The notes beneath the pieces are model-generated. The model made no database searches, was not told where the DNA came from, and saw nothing but the letters and a program-made list of their open reading frames with translations. Below are positions 42,267-54,985 of a stretch of DNA of 64,000 nucleotides, piece after piece; the first letter of the stretch is position 1; the number at the start of each line of letters is the position of its first letter. The position numbers and the translations under genes are program-made. The DNA is taken from assembly GCA_963920665.1 (NCBI GenBank), contig OY987268.1, positions 746,501 through 810,500 of the forward strand, in the 5' to 3' direction. This stretch comes from Straminergon stramineum. Its lineage: Eukaryota; Streptophyta; Bryopsida; Hypnales; Calliergonaceae.

Positions 42267-44266
42267 CCCCTAAAGGACCAAGCTATGTTTTGGGGCAACA
42301 TAGCGATTTTGCGTAGCTCACTATGAACAAAAAAATTCACTATATTTTTTGGAATTTTTTCTGGATGTGGGGATGAAGAGTACCTTGTCACTCTACCAAA
42401 AAAATTACAATCAGATGTGCTTATAAATAGTTATGGGGCAAAATGTCATTTTTCATAGATGGGGGGCAGCATGGGCATGATAATTAACACTACAAGGAAA
42501 TTTGCTTGGGAATGCCCACAAGAGCTTGGACAGAGTCTAGGGTAGCCTCTCGCCTAAGTTCAGATTGGGGTACTTCTTTGACATTCTCTGAATTAATAAA
42601 TTTCACCCAATGTAGAAGAAGGTGGTGATAGGGAGGTAGATTCTTTATAGCTTCCTTTAGCCTAATAGAGAGGTTACTCCTAATTATAGACTGAAATAAA
42701 AACAAAAATGTCCACATGACCAATTGAATCAAAAACAAATGTCATTTGACGAACAACCATCCAAAAAAAATTGATTGTTAGTAGAATCAATTAGTTATTT
42801 GAAATGTTGTAGGATAGAGAGTGGAGAGGTTGCTCATACAATCAAATCAATTGCTCCTTATCAATTCTCAAAGGGTATGGGACAATTTGAAGATGAGAGT
42901 TTGACTGCTCATTGTCAAAACATAAGAATTATGTTCAAAGTAGAATTTTAGACCTCCATTTTGCTATAGTAGAATAACTTATTTCAAAAAAATTTAAACT
43001 AAAAAAAGTTGGTAAATAAAGCTAAGTTCATTTTCAAAAAACCGTTTGTGATTTTGAGCCTCCAAAAAAAAGTTATGGACAAAATTCAAAGAAGATGTTT
43101 CAAAATGTTCATGAAAATGTCCTTTCCAACCCTTCTCTAAAATTTGTCCATAACTTTAGATTGGAGACTCTAAATCCCAAACGGTTTTTTGGACATGAAA
43201 CTTAGCTTGATTTACTAACTTTTTTTAGTTAAAAGTTTTTTTAAATAAATTATTCTACTATGCCAAAATGAGGTATGAAATTCTACTTTGAACATAATTC
43301 CTACTTTTTACTTAACTTTGACATGAGTTGATTTCTTAGTAATTATAATTTACATATCCCACATAGTTTGTTTGACCTCTTACTATCCCACTTGTATAAA
43401 GATATTCTCTACTCTTCACATTTATGGGCAAGCACGTTGATCTTTAAGTTATAGGAGATTAAGTCTCAACATTTCTATATTATCAACATTTATTGTAGAA
43501 TACATAAAATTCTACTCGATTGAGCAAATTACATCTTCAGAATTTAGGGAAAGAGTAAAATCTTTGAAATAAAGGGAACATAATGTAATGTCAGTATATA
43601 GTGTTAGTGAGTTCTGATGATGAATTGGGTTTCGCTAACCCTGACCCAGCCTCCTCCCTTCCCAAGTCCAATATGCCCAACTATCCCTTCACTTCAGCCT
43701 GGATACAAATTGATCAAGCTTGTGGAAGTTTGATATTTTGTGCAATTTTTATTTTTATTTTTTCCTCCTCTAGAGTTAGTTGAAATCTAGAACTCCTCCG
43801 TTCAAATTTTGAATAAATCATTGTATGTGCAAGCCATAAATTGTTGAAAAAAGGGATTTGTATGAGATGTTTTTTGAAGCTAGTTCCATGTCAGAATTTT
43901 TTGGTACATGTTCCCCAATTTAAAATATTATAATTTTTTTGAACATGTGACCAACTTTATTGCAAAAATCAAGAAAAAAAGTTTAAGCAAAAAAGTGAAA
44001 TTAACTTGTCCAAAAGCCTCCCCGAATCAGCCTGGAATTTGGATGCCCCCCTAAAACATTTTTTTCAACTTTAAACACTATATTCTCACAATCTATCTAG
44101 TCAAAACCTCCCATTTTTTTACTAAAATATATAATGAAGTACTCTAACACAAGATCTTACAGTTAGATGCAACAATTTTTCATTTTTCATTTTTAGGGAG
44201 CCTTTGCCATCAAAACAACCCATTTTGAGTGTTTTTTGGTGAAACACAATCAAAGAACTTTAGGGG
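42267..44266. mobile_element. TTAA-flanked piggyBac-like non-autonomous element, 2.0 kb
   Basis: The left end CCCCTAAAGGACC follows TTAA (42263-42266). The right end ACTTTAGGGG precedes TTAA (44267-44270). Ends and flanks match the other copies in the window. The interior holds a hairpin of about 375 bp. The open frames are short and unrelated to transposase, so movement would need a transposase supplied in trans. Confidence 0.75.
42926..43300. repeat. Large imperfect inverted repeat (arms ~180 bp)
   Basis: The left arm (about 42926-43105) and the complement of the right arm (about 43113-43300) match along their length: gaattatgttcaaagtagaa, atagtagaataa, actaaaaaaagttggtaaat, aaaaaaccgtttg and gttatggacaaa. 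They differ by scattered substitutions. Almost no spacer separates the arms, so a transcript would fold into a long double-stranded stem. Confidence 0.9.
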
Positions 44267-44270
44267 TTAA

Positions 44271-47226
44271 ATGATTCATTTTTTGAGATCTTAATGGTCC
44301 TTTGTCTATTAAATTCCTACCCTTTTGTGAATGGTTTTAGTCCATGTCTATGGGTACCAGTAGAAAGCTACTTCCTTTCATTTCAAAAAAAATTCCCGAA
44401 CTATAATTTTAGATTAAAAAAAATTCTATTAAATTTTTTTTCAAAAGTCTCACCTCTCTAAATTAAAATAATATTCTTTGGTTCCTCAATTTTCAAAGCT
44501 CTTCTAGGCTAGAAAGTTTACTCTTTACACCCTTTTGTCTCTATTATAAAGAGGGCTTAAGGGCTTTAGTATCCCCAATATTTATAATGTTTAGTAACTA
44601 AAGTAAGAAACAACATTTTTTTGGGTATAATGATTGTCAAGTGGTATCAGTGGTATCATTGCATTGGCTTGAATTTGGAGGAACCTACTTGTACTAGCCC
44701 CAATCTATTACATAGAGCAATATGTTGCTCAAAATGGAAATATTTGTAGGAGGTCCATTAAGTGACTATGTTCTAAATGCATCCTGTATCTAGGAAAGGG
44801 TGATATGTTCCTTGAAATATCTATTATTATCATTAATGAGTTTGGTAGGCTTAAAGGGATGGTTTAAGGACCTACTACCCTTGCTAGATGATTCTACATT
44901 CATGTTCTTAAACAATATTGTCTAAATAGTTTAGGATTGATTGTCATTTCAGAAATAAGATATAGTAGATTTGACAAGTAAGTCTTTCAAGCTAAATACT
45001 TTACCAAGTGCATTCCACCTAGTAACAAGACCTCCTATTATTAGTTGGCTTTGTTAACTTCTACATGCTTAGGGCCTTTCGGGGTTTAAAAATGTTATTG
45101 CTTTTGAAGTGTTATAGGTTTAAATGTCACTAAGATATAAAGATCTCAACTGTACAATCCTGTAGTGTATATGTTATTGATGACATGAATCACATTTGGA
45201 GTCATTTGGCCACATAGATTGCAAGATTATAATCTTTAGATTTTTTTCAAGCCTTTAGAAGACCACAAATCCCCAAACTATAGGGAGTGTGGAAACTTGC
45301 TATATCAGCTAACTAACATGGTTAGGATGAAAACTTTGCTACATCAATTATTTGAAAGGGTTAGGAGATGGCCATGTCTGATAATATTTTTTCATTAATT
45401 TTCAAAATATTTTTTCAAAAATCCTATTAAAAAATGATTATTATTATTTTTTATTCTATACATCAATAGTTGGTTCATAGAATGGGGAATAGACTTGAAG
45501 CAATCTTCTAGAGGCTTGAAAAACATCTAATGCATTTTAGTGTTGTAAAAGGAAGTTGAGATTTTCCTAACAATAGATTTGGAGGTGAAATTCAATTTCT
45601 AAACCTACTCAAATGAAAAAACTTTAAAGTATAAATTACTTCAGAATTAGCATACAAACACATTAGTGAAACAAAATATCATTCAATTGACTCATTGTGT
45701 TTGTAAAGTGGCTTTCAAATGTCAAAAAATAGTAGGAAAAGTTCCAAAAAGCACATCTAAGGTTGAACCTCCTTCTACTAAAATGCATGTCAGTCACTCG
45801 TAACTTTTTGTATTGATATGAAACTTTAAATACATAAGCTAGACTAGTATGTGCAACTTTACCAAAAAGTATTATTAGAAATGGACATTGTATGAAGAAG
45901 AAACAAGCCACCAAAGTCCATTGTAATTAAAAAATATTTGGATTTTGAACTTTGAATTACTATACATTGGGGTCAGATTTGTTAGACTCCATACAAAATC
46001 ATTTCTTTTTTGGAATATCCTTTCATTAATTGGATTTTGAATTTTAAAAATCTCATTTCATAAGGTTTAGAATATATTGTGACTTTTAGGAATAAGGTCC
46101 TTGTAGTTTTGCCATGGTACTTAGGGCTTTATCAAATCATTTGCGACCTTTAACAACAAGGTCCTTGCAGCTTTACCACATTTTTTCAAGGCTTTACTAG
46201 TACATGTATTCATTGTTTATTGGTTTTGTTGCTCATGGCTGTGATGCTCTTCATCAAACACTTAGAGCCTTTAATTCTTGAAAAATTTTATGATTTTTTA
46301 ATTTTTTTTAATTTTAAAAAAAAATTATATTCTTTTTTGTTTTTCATTAGGGTATTTTTTAGGATTCAAATTACTTTCATTAATATTTCTTATGCTATTC
46401 AAGTATGCCATACTATAATTTTTGAAAATTTCATTACATATCATATTTAATTATTTTTGAATTAATTCTTAACAAATCTTGCCCAAACATAGGGTACTTC
46501 CAAATATTCAAAACACCTTGGATTGACATGAAAATTTTACTATAGTATCTAAACTTCAAAGGGAACATAACTCCAAATTTTTTATGTTGAAACTAACATT
46601 GGATAGAGATACAAGCCCCAAAGTTGTAGCGATCAAAATACAATTTAGTGAATTCAAATTGAATCCATGAATTGTAATGGTTTCCAAAAAATTAGTACAT
46701 CTTTCATGGATTTGAAAATTCCCCTACACAAACAAAAGAAAAAGTACAAATTTCCCAACAAATTTTATTGAATTCAAGCATTGGATGCAAAAGTTCTAGT
46801 ACTTTGAATTGGACTTCTAGACTATGTGAGGTCACTTTTGATCCCCATGCCATGGGTCACTAAGGGATTAGAGGTAGTAATTAAATCTTTTTACAATTAT
46901 TCACTTGATTATGGAACAACCAACCAACATTGGGCATCACAAACATAAAGCATGCTATGTATGGTAGCACTCATATTACAATAAATCAAATGAATTAACA
47001 ACAATTGGATTCAACAAAAAACACCAATAATATCAACTCCAAATAATTCATAATTCTAAATGCCTCATCTAAGTGCTTGGCTCATAGTATAAACCTTTAA
47101 AACAATCAAATTAGATAATTAAACTTATAACCACCTAGACTTGTAATTTGGGTATATTATGCAATAGTGTTATTGTACCAACAAGAAAGAAGTAGTTGAG
47201 TGGATTCAAATACAAGAATAATCATA
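44271..47226. other. AT-rich DNA, no gene recognised
   Basis: This region holds a 63-bp-spaced duplication (46091-46132 and 46154-46196, both with aaggtccttg.ag.ttt.cca). Otherwise I see nothing I can support. Confidence 0.5.
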
Positions 47227-47230
47227 TTAA

Positions 47231-48156
47231 CCTCTAAAGATTTTTGATTATATTTTCCCCCAAAACACTCCCAAACTACCATTTCTAGTACAAGTACCAA
47301 ATTTTAGAAAAAAATATATTTTTGGATATTTGTAACCATAAGATTTTGTAATACAATGGTTTGAAAAGATGTGAAAATTCAGAAATTTTGACCTTGCGGA
47401 TTTCAAGATATTAGCATTTGATTTGACAAAAAAAAAATTTTGACCTTGCAAAAACCATAGTTGTACTTCACAAGGTCACATTTATATGAAAAAATATCCA
47501 AAATGGTGATGCTTCTTTAAATTCATTCTTAAAGGCAAGTTGGTTGCATGCTTAAAAAATTTAAAACTATTTGGAATAATATAACATACAAAGAAAAATT
47601 AATAAATAGAAAATAGAGAATGATTCAAAATACGAAATTATTAAGAATTTAAGTATGAAATTGAAAAATTCCAATCCCAATAGTTGAAATGCTTTAATAA
47701 ACAATCTACATCCTATGAATTTTTTTTTCAAAAATATTAAAAATTGAGTTGAAAAAAGAACTTTCAAATTAATTTTAGACAATAAAAAATCTATAATTTC
47801 CCACAAACTAAAACTCCTCATAAATTTCATCTCATTAATAAAAATGGAATGATTCAAAGCTTTCCACGTCTATATAAAAATCTAAAATACTAATTTCAAA
47901 TTTTCATTTCTAAAGAAAGTGATTCTTAAAGAATTTTTTTTAACTACCCACACTTCCCATTGAACTATGAAAATTACATATCATATAGTAAATTTTTAAC
48001 TATGTAGTCAAAGTTATGAAAATTTTTAGGCCTTAAAGCTACTCTTTAAGCACAAATTGTGAAAAAATCTCAAAGAAAAAAAAGAAAACTTTTTGTTCAA
48101 ATAGAGTTGCCCAAAATCATTATGTTGTCAACAAAACGTTGATTGGTCCTCAAAGG
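47231..48156. mobile_element. TTAA-flanked piggyBac-like non-autonomous element, 926 bp
   Basis: The left end CCTCTAAAGA follows TTAA (47227-47230). The right end GGTCCTCAAAGG precedes TTAA (48157-48160). Interior segments are related to 20700-21310. No transposase is recognised. Confidence 0.7.
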
Positions 48157-48551
48157 TTAATCTAATAAGAACTAAAATTGATATGAATTTTCAAACATGT
48201 TTGGTGCAAAAATATAAAACTATTAATATATGGGGTCATGACCATTTTAAAAGGTTCAACCGCCACCCTAATCATGAGTGTTTTGAAAACACAAGTGGAA
48301 CATTCTAAAAGCACCTTTTTTATTTCTTGAAGCTACAACTTGTTTTGACAAATATTTGTTCATAGCTCAACCCAACTTGAATCAACATTTAAATGAACCA
48401 AATCTAAATCAGAGACCTTAAACCATCCATAGATATGAACTTCATGTCATTCTTTGACAATAGCACCCAATTGCTTGCCCAAAGAAAATTAGTTACACAC
48501 TCTGCAGAAATGGGTGACGTCTGTTGGGCAAATGGGAGGGGGCTGACAATA

Positions 48552-51500
48552 TTAGTCTGATCTACCTTCCAGTATGCATCTTCGGAGTTGAAAAAAAAAT
48601 TGAAGCTTTACATGAGCAAGAGTGAGTATTGCTCCAAATATTGAAAATAAGTTGAAGACTCAATCTGTACGTGTAATGACAATAACAAAGTTTACGCAGT
48701 AGAAGATATATACCTAAATTCAGCTTCCAGGTTCTGTGGCTTGACATCTTCGTGAATCCCAACAAAGGCATCGCTTGACAATTCTACTGCCCTTTCGTGC
48801 TCGGCAAAAAGCTTCCGAAGTTGTTCTTGAATTAAGCCCCTTAGGCTTGAAGCTTCAACGGGAGAAAACCATTGAAGACCAAACTGACAAGAAACGACGG
48901 AACAATAAGTAGAATCAATGTGACTCTTAAATTGCAGTACAGTATCCAAGAGATATTGTTCAGATCACAGATACTCTAGATGAACAGCTCAGAAAGCATA
49001 CAAATCTTTCTCACCTCGCGGATGGGACAAGAACATAAGTACGTACAATGCCGATAATTGCAGATCAAGTGGATACTTACCACATCTAAATCTTCTAATC
49101 TATCCTCCACGTCGGAAATCTTCATTGTTCTTGGAGCATTTTCTACAAATTTTCGTATGTAATGAAGAAGGAAAAGCCCGCAATCTGATTCATTTTCCTG
49201 CAGCGGAACCTGAATCAGGCATTTTCAGATCATCGCACAAAAGAATGTCAGAAAGACAGGTTACAAACAACAGATCAACTGTATCGCAGTCGCTCCCCAT
49301 GAACAGAGGCAGAGAGCTCGCTGATAGAAAATTATGCAGTAACCTCTTGCGGGAATCCACTATTAGTCCCTCCAAGTTACTGAAGACTTTCAGGAAGTCG
49401 GGAACTATGAGCATAATAGTTAAGAAATGAAGTCCAACTGCACCTTTTCAGTGTGAAAAATCACATACCGGAACTCTCGTGGCTGGTATGATATTATATG
49501 TTGATGTGAGGATGCAGTCTTCACCTTCCATCTTACTTCCCCCATAAGTAGCTTTCCATTTTGCCACAAGATACCTGCCAGCAACAACAGCATATCATCG
49601 CACCCCAAGAATAACGTCAAGCACGATCGCAATTGTTAAACAATTTGGATTCAGTTTGCACCATCTTGTGCAGACACTAAAAGTATCCATGAATATGGAC
49701 GCACATGATCAGAACCCCCTCGCAATATCTACGTGAAGTTGGAGAACTGATGAGCTCCAATTAGTGAACCCGTGACTAACGAGAGGTTGCAGAGAGACTA
49801 GGTCATTTACTTGAAGAAGCAGCAAAAATTCCAAATGTGGCTCCTGATGGCATTGCAGGATGCTCCATTCTTACATGCTCAACTCAGTACCACGAAAATT
49901 CAAGCGCTGCACTTGCTCGAGAAAATTTGATATGGATCTAACCTGCGAAGTAAACGAAATACTGTGCGACTCTCATGTCCATATGTCATAGAATCAAGAT
50001 GCAAGATGCATCGCTCACAGTGACTAGCACTTCCAGGTCCGTACTTAGGAAAGCAAATGATTGCCAAGCTCCAATGCAACCTGCGCTTCAAGAGCATTTT
50101 ATTCAAGGAATTGCCAAAGAATGTACAGAGATCATGTCATAGCCGCGAAACCTTTTCAATGAACAGCAAGCCTCACCAATAAAACCATGTAACAAATAAA
50201 CAATAAAAATCGAATATTATATTAAACTTTGCTAAGTTTCAAAACTGTTTCTCTGGACACAGCACCAGACATTGACAAACCAAACTCACTTGCCATGGAC
50301 CGGGACAATGAGGTAATCTTTCTCAAAAATGTTTATGCCTCTTGTCCAGTTCAGTATCTTGGAAAAGTCTGGAGATATTTTCTTCGTCTGACCAGGCAGA
50401 ACCAAATGTCAAAAGTAAACATGAGATATAAACAAGTGCAAAAAATCTGTCTAACAAATTTTGCAATAGTATTCGAATTTTTGTAAGCCTGTGATATAGA
50501 ACCAAGAACGCATGGAGAAACGCATATCGTCTCATGTGATTTAATCTCTGCATATTCTCTTGCATGTTCTCTTGCATATTTTCTTGCATACCTTCTTGCC
50601 AGCTACGGAACTTAATTTTTTATAAAAGAAGCTATTGAAGAAATGGAAACGTCTGCCACCCTCCAAATTTAGTAACTCCCTCTGAATGTATCTGCACAAA
50701 ACACGGAGAAAAAGCAAATTGTGTTTTCAACCTCTAAATAATCAAAAGGTCTCCCAGCAATTACTAGAAGATACTTATCGCACAAGTATGATACTTATCG
50801 AACTAGTTACAGTAGCTACCTCGAGAGAGGTACTCTTATTCGATGCATTCATTGCGAGATCTAACTCTGCTTCTTAACTGGCACGAAGGATTATGCAAAA
50901 AAAATCGAACTGATTGTCACATCCAAATTCAAATTGACATTGCCGCACAGGATGAAAAAGTCGATAATCGTATCGTTCAGAAACTCCGATGGCTCCAATC
51001 GTAGAATATCCGAAGCCAAAATATCTATTGCCTCTGGATCCGCCCTGCATCACACAGTTAGTATAATTACCATATCCACCAGCAATTTTGCAAAGCTTGC
51101 AGAAAAATAAAAGCATGTAGGTTCCGTGCTTAGAGAAGTGAGCGTAAATTCAGAGAATCAATGTCAGCTAATGTACCTCGATGGATACGTGACCCTGCAA
51201 AAATCAAACTCAATATATTCAATACAATTGGTGCATTGCGACAGAATGGTTTTTTTTCTGCAAGAACAACTTGTCAATGTTGCATAACTACATTTCATTC
51301 CATGATTCTTGAAGTACAAAACTAGAATTAAACCCGCTCCTATTGGATAAACAAAAAGTTACAGGAATATCTGAACAATCCTGATAATGCATGTTCAATC
51401 ACTGGCATTGGACACTCCCAATCTACATGATTTGAAGGCTGAAAGACAGAAAATAACAGAGTTCAATAGAATATACAAGAGAAGTGCATCTTTGTGTAGA

Positions 51501-53413
51501 AATCTGAGGTACCTTTCTACTGCAAATTGCAAGCCAGATGGAAATTGCCGATCAAGAGAGTTCACTGCAGATTCGATATCATTTGTTGCATCCTCCCCTT
51601 CACTTGAAGAATCAATCTTTACAGGAGTATCCTGTAATAAACAAACAATAGTTTATATTAACCATATGTAAGAAAATTCATCAGTATATATCTGAAAACG
51701 TAGAGTGTCTACATCAAACAACACATAAAATAGAAACGTAGGACATGTCAACAGCAAAACATTCCATACTCAAAATACAACACAAGGATGTAACAAAACA
51801 TTCAAGGACAATCCTCAAAACCCTTCAGAGACAAAAGATTATCTTACAGGCGTTCTTCCAATAAGATCTCTTTCCAATTCATAGATTCGTCGCATTGGAC
51901 CACTGCCATGTGATTGTGCAGTGTGATTCTGCAAGAATACACACCATTTATAGCAAGATAAATATGTGGGAAAGAGTTGCGCTTAGGAACACTTACTAAA
52001 GTCTTAAATTAGCATAAGAGACTGAAAATCACAGAGTGCTCCAATGTTATGAATCCATCAGAATAAACCTAAATATAAGACTTGCAAGCGTTCATGAATC
52101 TGCACGACCCACACTGCCAAGTAGTCCTACTTGACTAGAAGGGACAGTCAGTAAACAAATTTCACTCACTAATCCCGACAAAAATCCAACCAACCTGAAA
52201 GTCGATATTCAAGGAAGGAGAATCCACAGCTTTTAAGTTTCTCCTGCATTCATAAAATCAAGTCAAATACTACTGCACCGATTCACCAAATAGAAATACA
52301 TCTGCTAGCACATAATGCCACTTGATGTTTGCAGACTAGCTATTGTGTTCTCCATGCAGCAAATTCCAAACCTAAATGTAACTAAATGGTAAGAATTTCA
52401 AGCCAAAGTGTTCAGGCTACGTTAACATTTTGTGACTCCGTGTAGGTGCATGAACAAGTTGTGTGTCTTGACACAATAATTGTAAAGCACTTTCATTGCA
52501 GAACACGAGAAGTAGTTCTTCTGGATAATGCAGCGCTCACCGACAAAGAGAACACGAAAAAATATTGCTTCCAGGAGCACTGGACAAGTTGAGAAAATTC
52601 TTGTTACAAAGAATGCAAAGCCTCAGATGCGCAGCTCGAATTTCCTTAGAGCTCCCGGTTGAAAGAGTTCTTGATAACGACAAACTTGATTCGCTAATCT
52701 CTGTAATAGTCTCAATGGACAAATTATCCTGATTGGAATTCAACTCATCATTTGCAACCATTGCGGTGTCCAACGATTGTTTCTTAGATATACGATCGGC
52801 CTGGTCAATCAAATTCACAGCGATGAGATGACCGAATACTTCTCATTTCCATCATCCTAAGTACTTCAAATGGCTCTTATCCACGCCAAACTAACACCTG
52901 CGAATACGGATGAACTGCCATGATGACTTTCAAAAACAATAGTGAACGAGCAGTCTGTTTACAACAGTACAACTGCTGATAGCTCTTGTTAGGATATGAC
53001 ATTTGAATGAATTCTAATTTGAAGAAAATTAGGGAACTTACCACCTGACGGGGATGGTTACCGTTCACTAGCTCCTCTTCCGCAAGGTTGCGTACACATT
53101 CCTTGCCACTAACTCCGAAATTCATCATATTTGAAATCTCCTCAAGCTTCTGAAAATACTCTTTACCTCTCTCTCCTCCGACTCTGAGACTCATCAACTT
53201 TGATTCATTCTTCGACTTACTTACCTTGCCCTCGACAAAATCTAGAAATTTACTGCGTTTACGCTCCTTGGCAGACGCTTCATCATTCTGAAACTTTCTG
53301 CGACTACTCTCCATGGCAGACTCTACAACTTTCTGAAATTTTCTGCGTCTACGCTTCTTGGCGGACCTCTTAGGACAGGCCATACTTTTCAATCGAGCTA
53401 TAAAAGAACGCAT
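48552..53413 (-). CDS. ULP2-like SUMO protease (peptidase family C48), 14 exons, ~587 aa
   Basis: It removes SUMO from nuclear proteins and belongs with the plant ULP2/SPF-type proteases. Exons on the minus strand: 53413-53042, 52800-52541, 52243-52195, 51928-51848, 51631-51513, 51194-51177 (18 nt), 51044-50949, 50691-50592, 50387-50290, 50080-49943, 49574-49469, 49209-49081, 48883-48714, 48579-48552. Phases close throughout. The catalytic core reads EFLNDTIIDFF, RRFHFFNSFFYKKL, NWTRGINIFEKDYLIVPV, LHWSLAIICFP, CILHLDS, YLVAKWKA and VPLQENESDCGLFLLHYI. The triad His400/Asp427/Cys489 and oxyanion Gln483 are all present. Residues 1-120 are Lys/Arg-rich with repeated RRKFQ-like units. Cys186, 189, 207 and 210 form CxxC-x17-CxxC. 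The last exon is uncertain: an alternative acceptor gives a stop at 48562. Confidence 0.9.
51177..51194 (-). other. 18-nt micro-exon of the ULP2-like gene
   Basis: This exon encodes the VTYPS at the start of the protease domain. It is bounded by ...ttgcag and gtacat. It must be included to join exon 5 (ends in phase 2) to exon 7 (starts ADPEAIDILASDI) with the family's conserved order V.YP...D.I. Gene finders often miss exons of this size. Confidence 0.75.
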
Positions 53414-53959
53414 TTTCGAGTATGCCGATTGGCAACAAGCTGTACTGAGGCAGAGCGGTTCCGAGCCTCAGTGTACTCAACCGATAACGAAGATGCGACA
53501 AAATGTTGCCTCAGAGAGCAAGTGCAATGCAAATCCCGGTCAGGACCGCAGAGAATACTCTTCCAGAGTCAGTAGCTGCTCCATGGCACACTCCTAGTCT
53601 TGAAATTAGAGCAGCTCACAAAGGTCGAGATAGCTAGATGACGAAGAATCGGTGCATAGCGCCTTTCTGGGCGGCAATGAGTAATCAAGGCAAGTGAAGA
53701 GCAACTGAAAATGACAACCGAGACACTGTGGTCAAACGAGCACATCTCTGCCCTCGTCCAATTCTAACTTAGTGCAGCAATCATGGCTCCCAGTTGTGCA
53801 TCCTTACGAGTTACGAGTGCTCCTGCTCACCGTCGCTGCAACGCGAATACACGGCGTGCGGAATCTTCGGAAGTCAGTAGAGGCTGTTAGCAGCGAAGGC
53901 CGCAATTAGGGTTTGGGGCTTTGGACGCTCACCTGATGCGACTCTACCTCAAGAAATTC
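53414..53959 (-). promoter_or_regulatory. Upstream region of the ULP2-like gene with a telo-box
   Basis: Gene-like composition continues to about 53960. At 53906-53914 ttagggttt gives AAACCCTAA on the gene strand. This telo-box is common near plant transcription starts. It lies about 490 bp upstream of the ATG. No TATA box can be assigned with confidence. Confidence 0.4.
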
Positions 53960-54716
53960 AAAGGCACCCACACTCTGATACAACAGGCTAATTTGTTTTA
54001 GTCAATACTTGTAAACAAACCTTTTCGGTGATAACATTTTAGCGCTAGTATCTTGGCTCTGCAGCAAAGTGCAGGTACAAGTGCACATTTTAGTATGAAT
54101 AAATACATTTTTATCTACACTTTGGACGGGTCATGGACAAGGTTAGCTTCAACACTCCTCAAAATAAAATGAATAAAAAAACTTTGCCATATATTTCCTC
54201 AATTTCAAAATAAATCTAGGATTTCCTGGAAATGGCTAGATTAATGCATGAGCTCCTCCTATTTTTAGGAGATTGTATAAATCCTATAAGTTCTATGAAA
54301 TCCCACTAGGTATGAAGGGATGGAAGTCAACTACGAAGCAATGCATGTTGAAAATAGGCAATGAAATTGATAAATTTCTGCCTTTTAAGAAATTGTTCTA
54401 GTGGTATTAATTTTGATCATTCTTGCAACATTAGTGTAGTGACATCTATAGATGTCTTCTATATTCAACTCCAACAATGTCTTGTGATTCAACTCTAGGA
54501 AATTTTCAACAAGAGATTTGTTAGTAGTAGCTTTTCTACAATTGTAGGTTGAATTCTTTGCCTTTGGTTGGTTAGAGTTTGCATTTTGATTCCCTTTGCA
54601 AGGATTGAATTGTTATATAGTCTTTGGAGCATGGGTATTAGTGGATGCTTTTGCTTTAGAATGTTTGAACTAGCTTCAATTATTGTCCATCAAGTTGCAG
54701 AGAGCCAATTTCGAAC
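53960..54716. other. AT-rich DNA, no gene recognised
   Basis: Nothing recognisable. Confidence 0.5.
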
Positions 54717-54720
54717 TTAA

Positions 54721-54981
54721 CCCTTGAGCATCATTGAGTGAACAATATAAGTGAAGAACTTTTTTTTGGTGGATCTCAAAAATCCAAAATAATTTGAGAA
54801 CTACTCAATTACTAAAGTTTTTATGTTTGAGATTTGAAGCCAACTTACTGATGAGTATGAATCTGCAACTTATAAGAGAATCCACCATGTAGATTTCAAG
54901 ATTGTAATATTTGATGAACTTGGTATTCTACAATTCCTATTATCTCATTGTCCAAAAAATGTCCACTTTGACATACAAGGG
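54721..54981. mobile_element. 261-bp TTAA-flanked MITE
   Basis: It begins CCCTTGAGC after TTAA (54717-54720) and ends ACAAGGG before TTAA (54982-54985). The ends form a short inverted repeat (CCCTTG/CAAGGG). The interior is non-coding. Confidence 0.65.
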
Positions 54982-54985
54982 TTAA

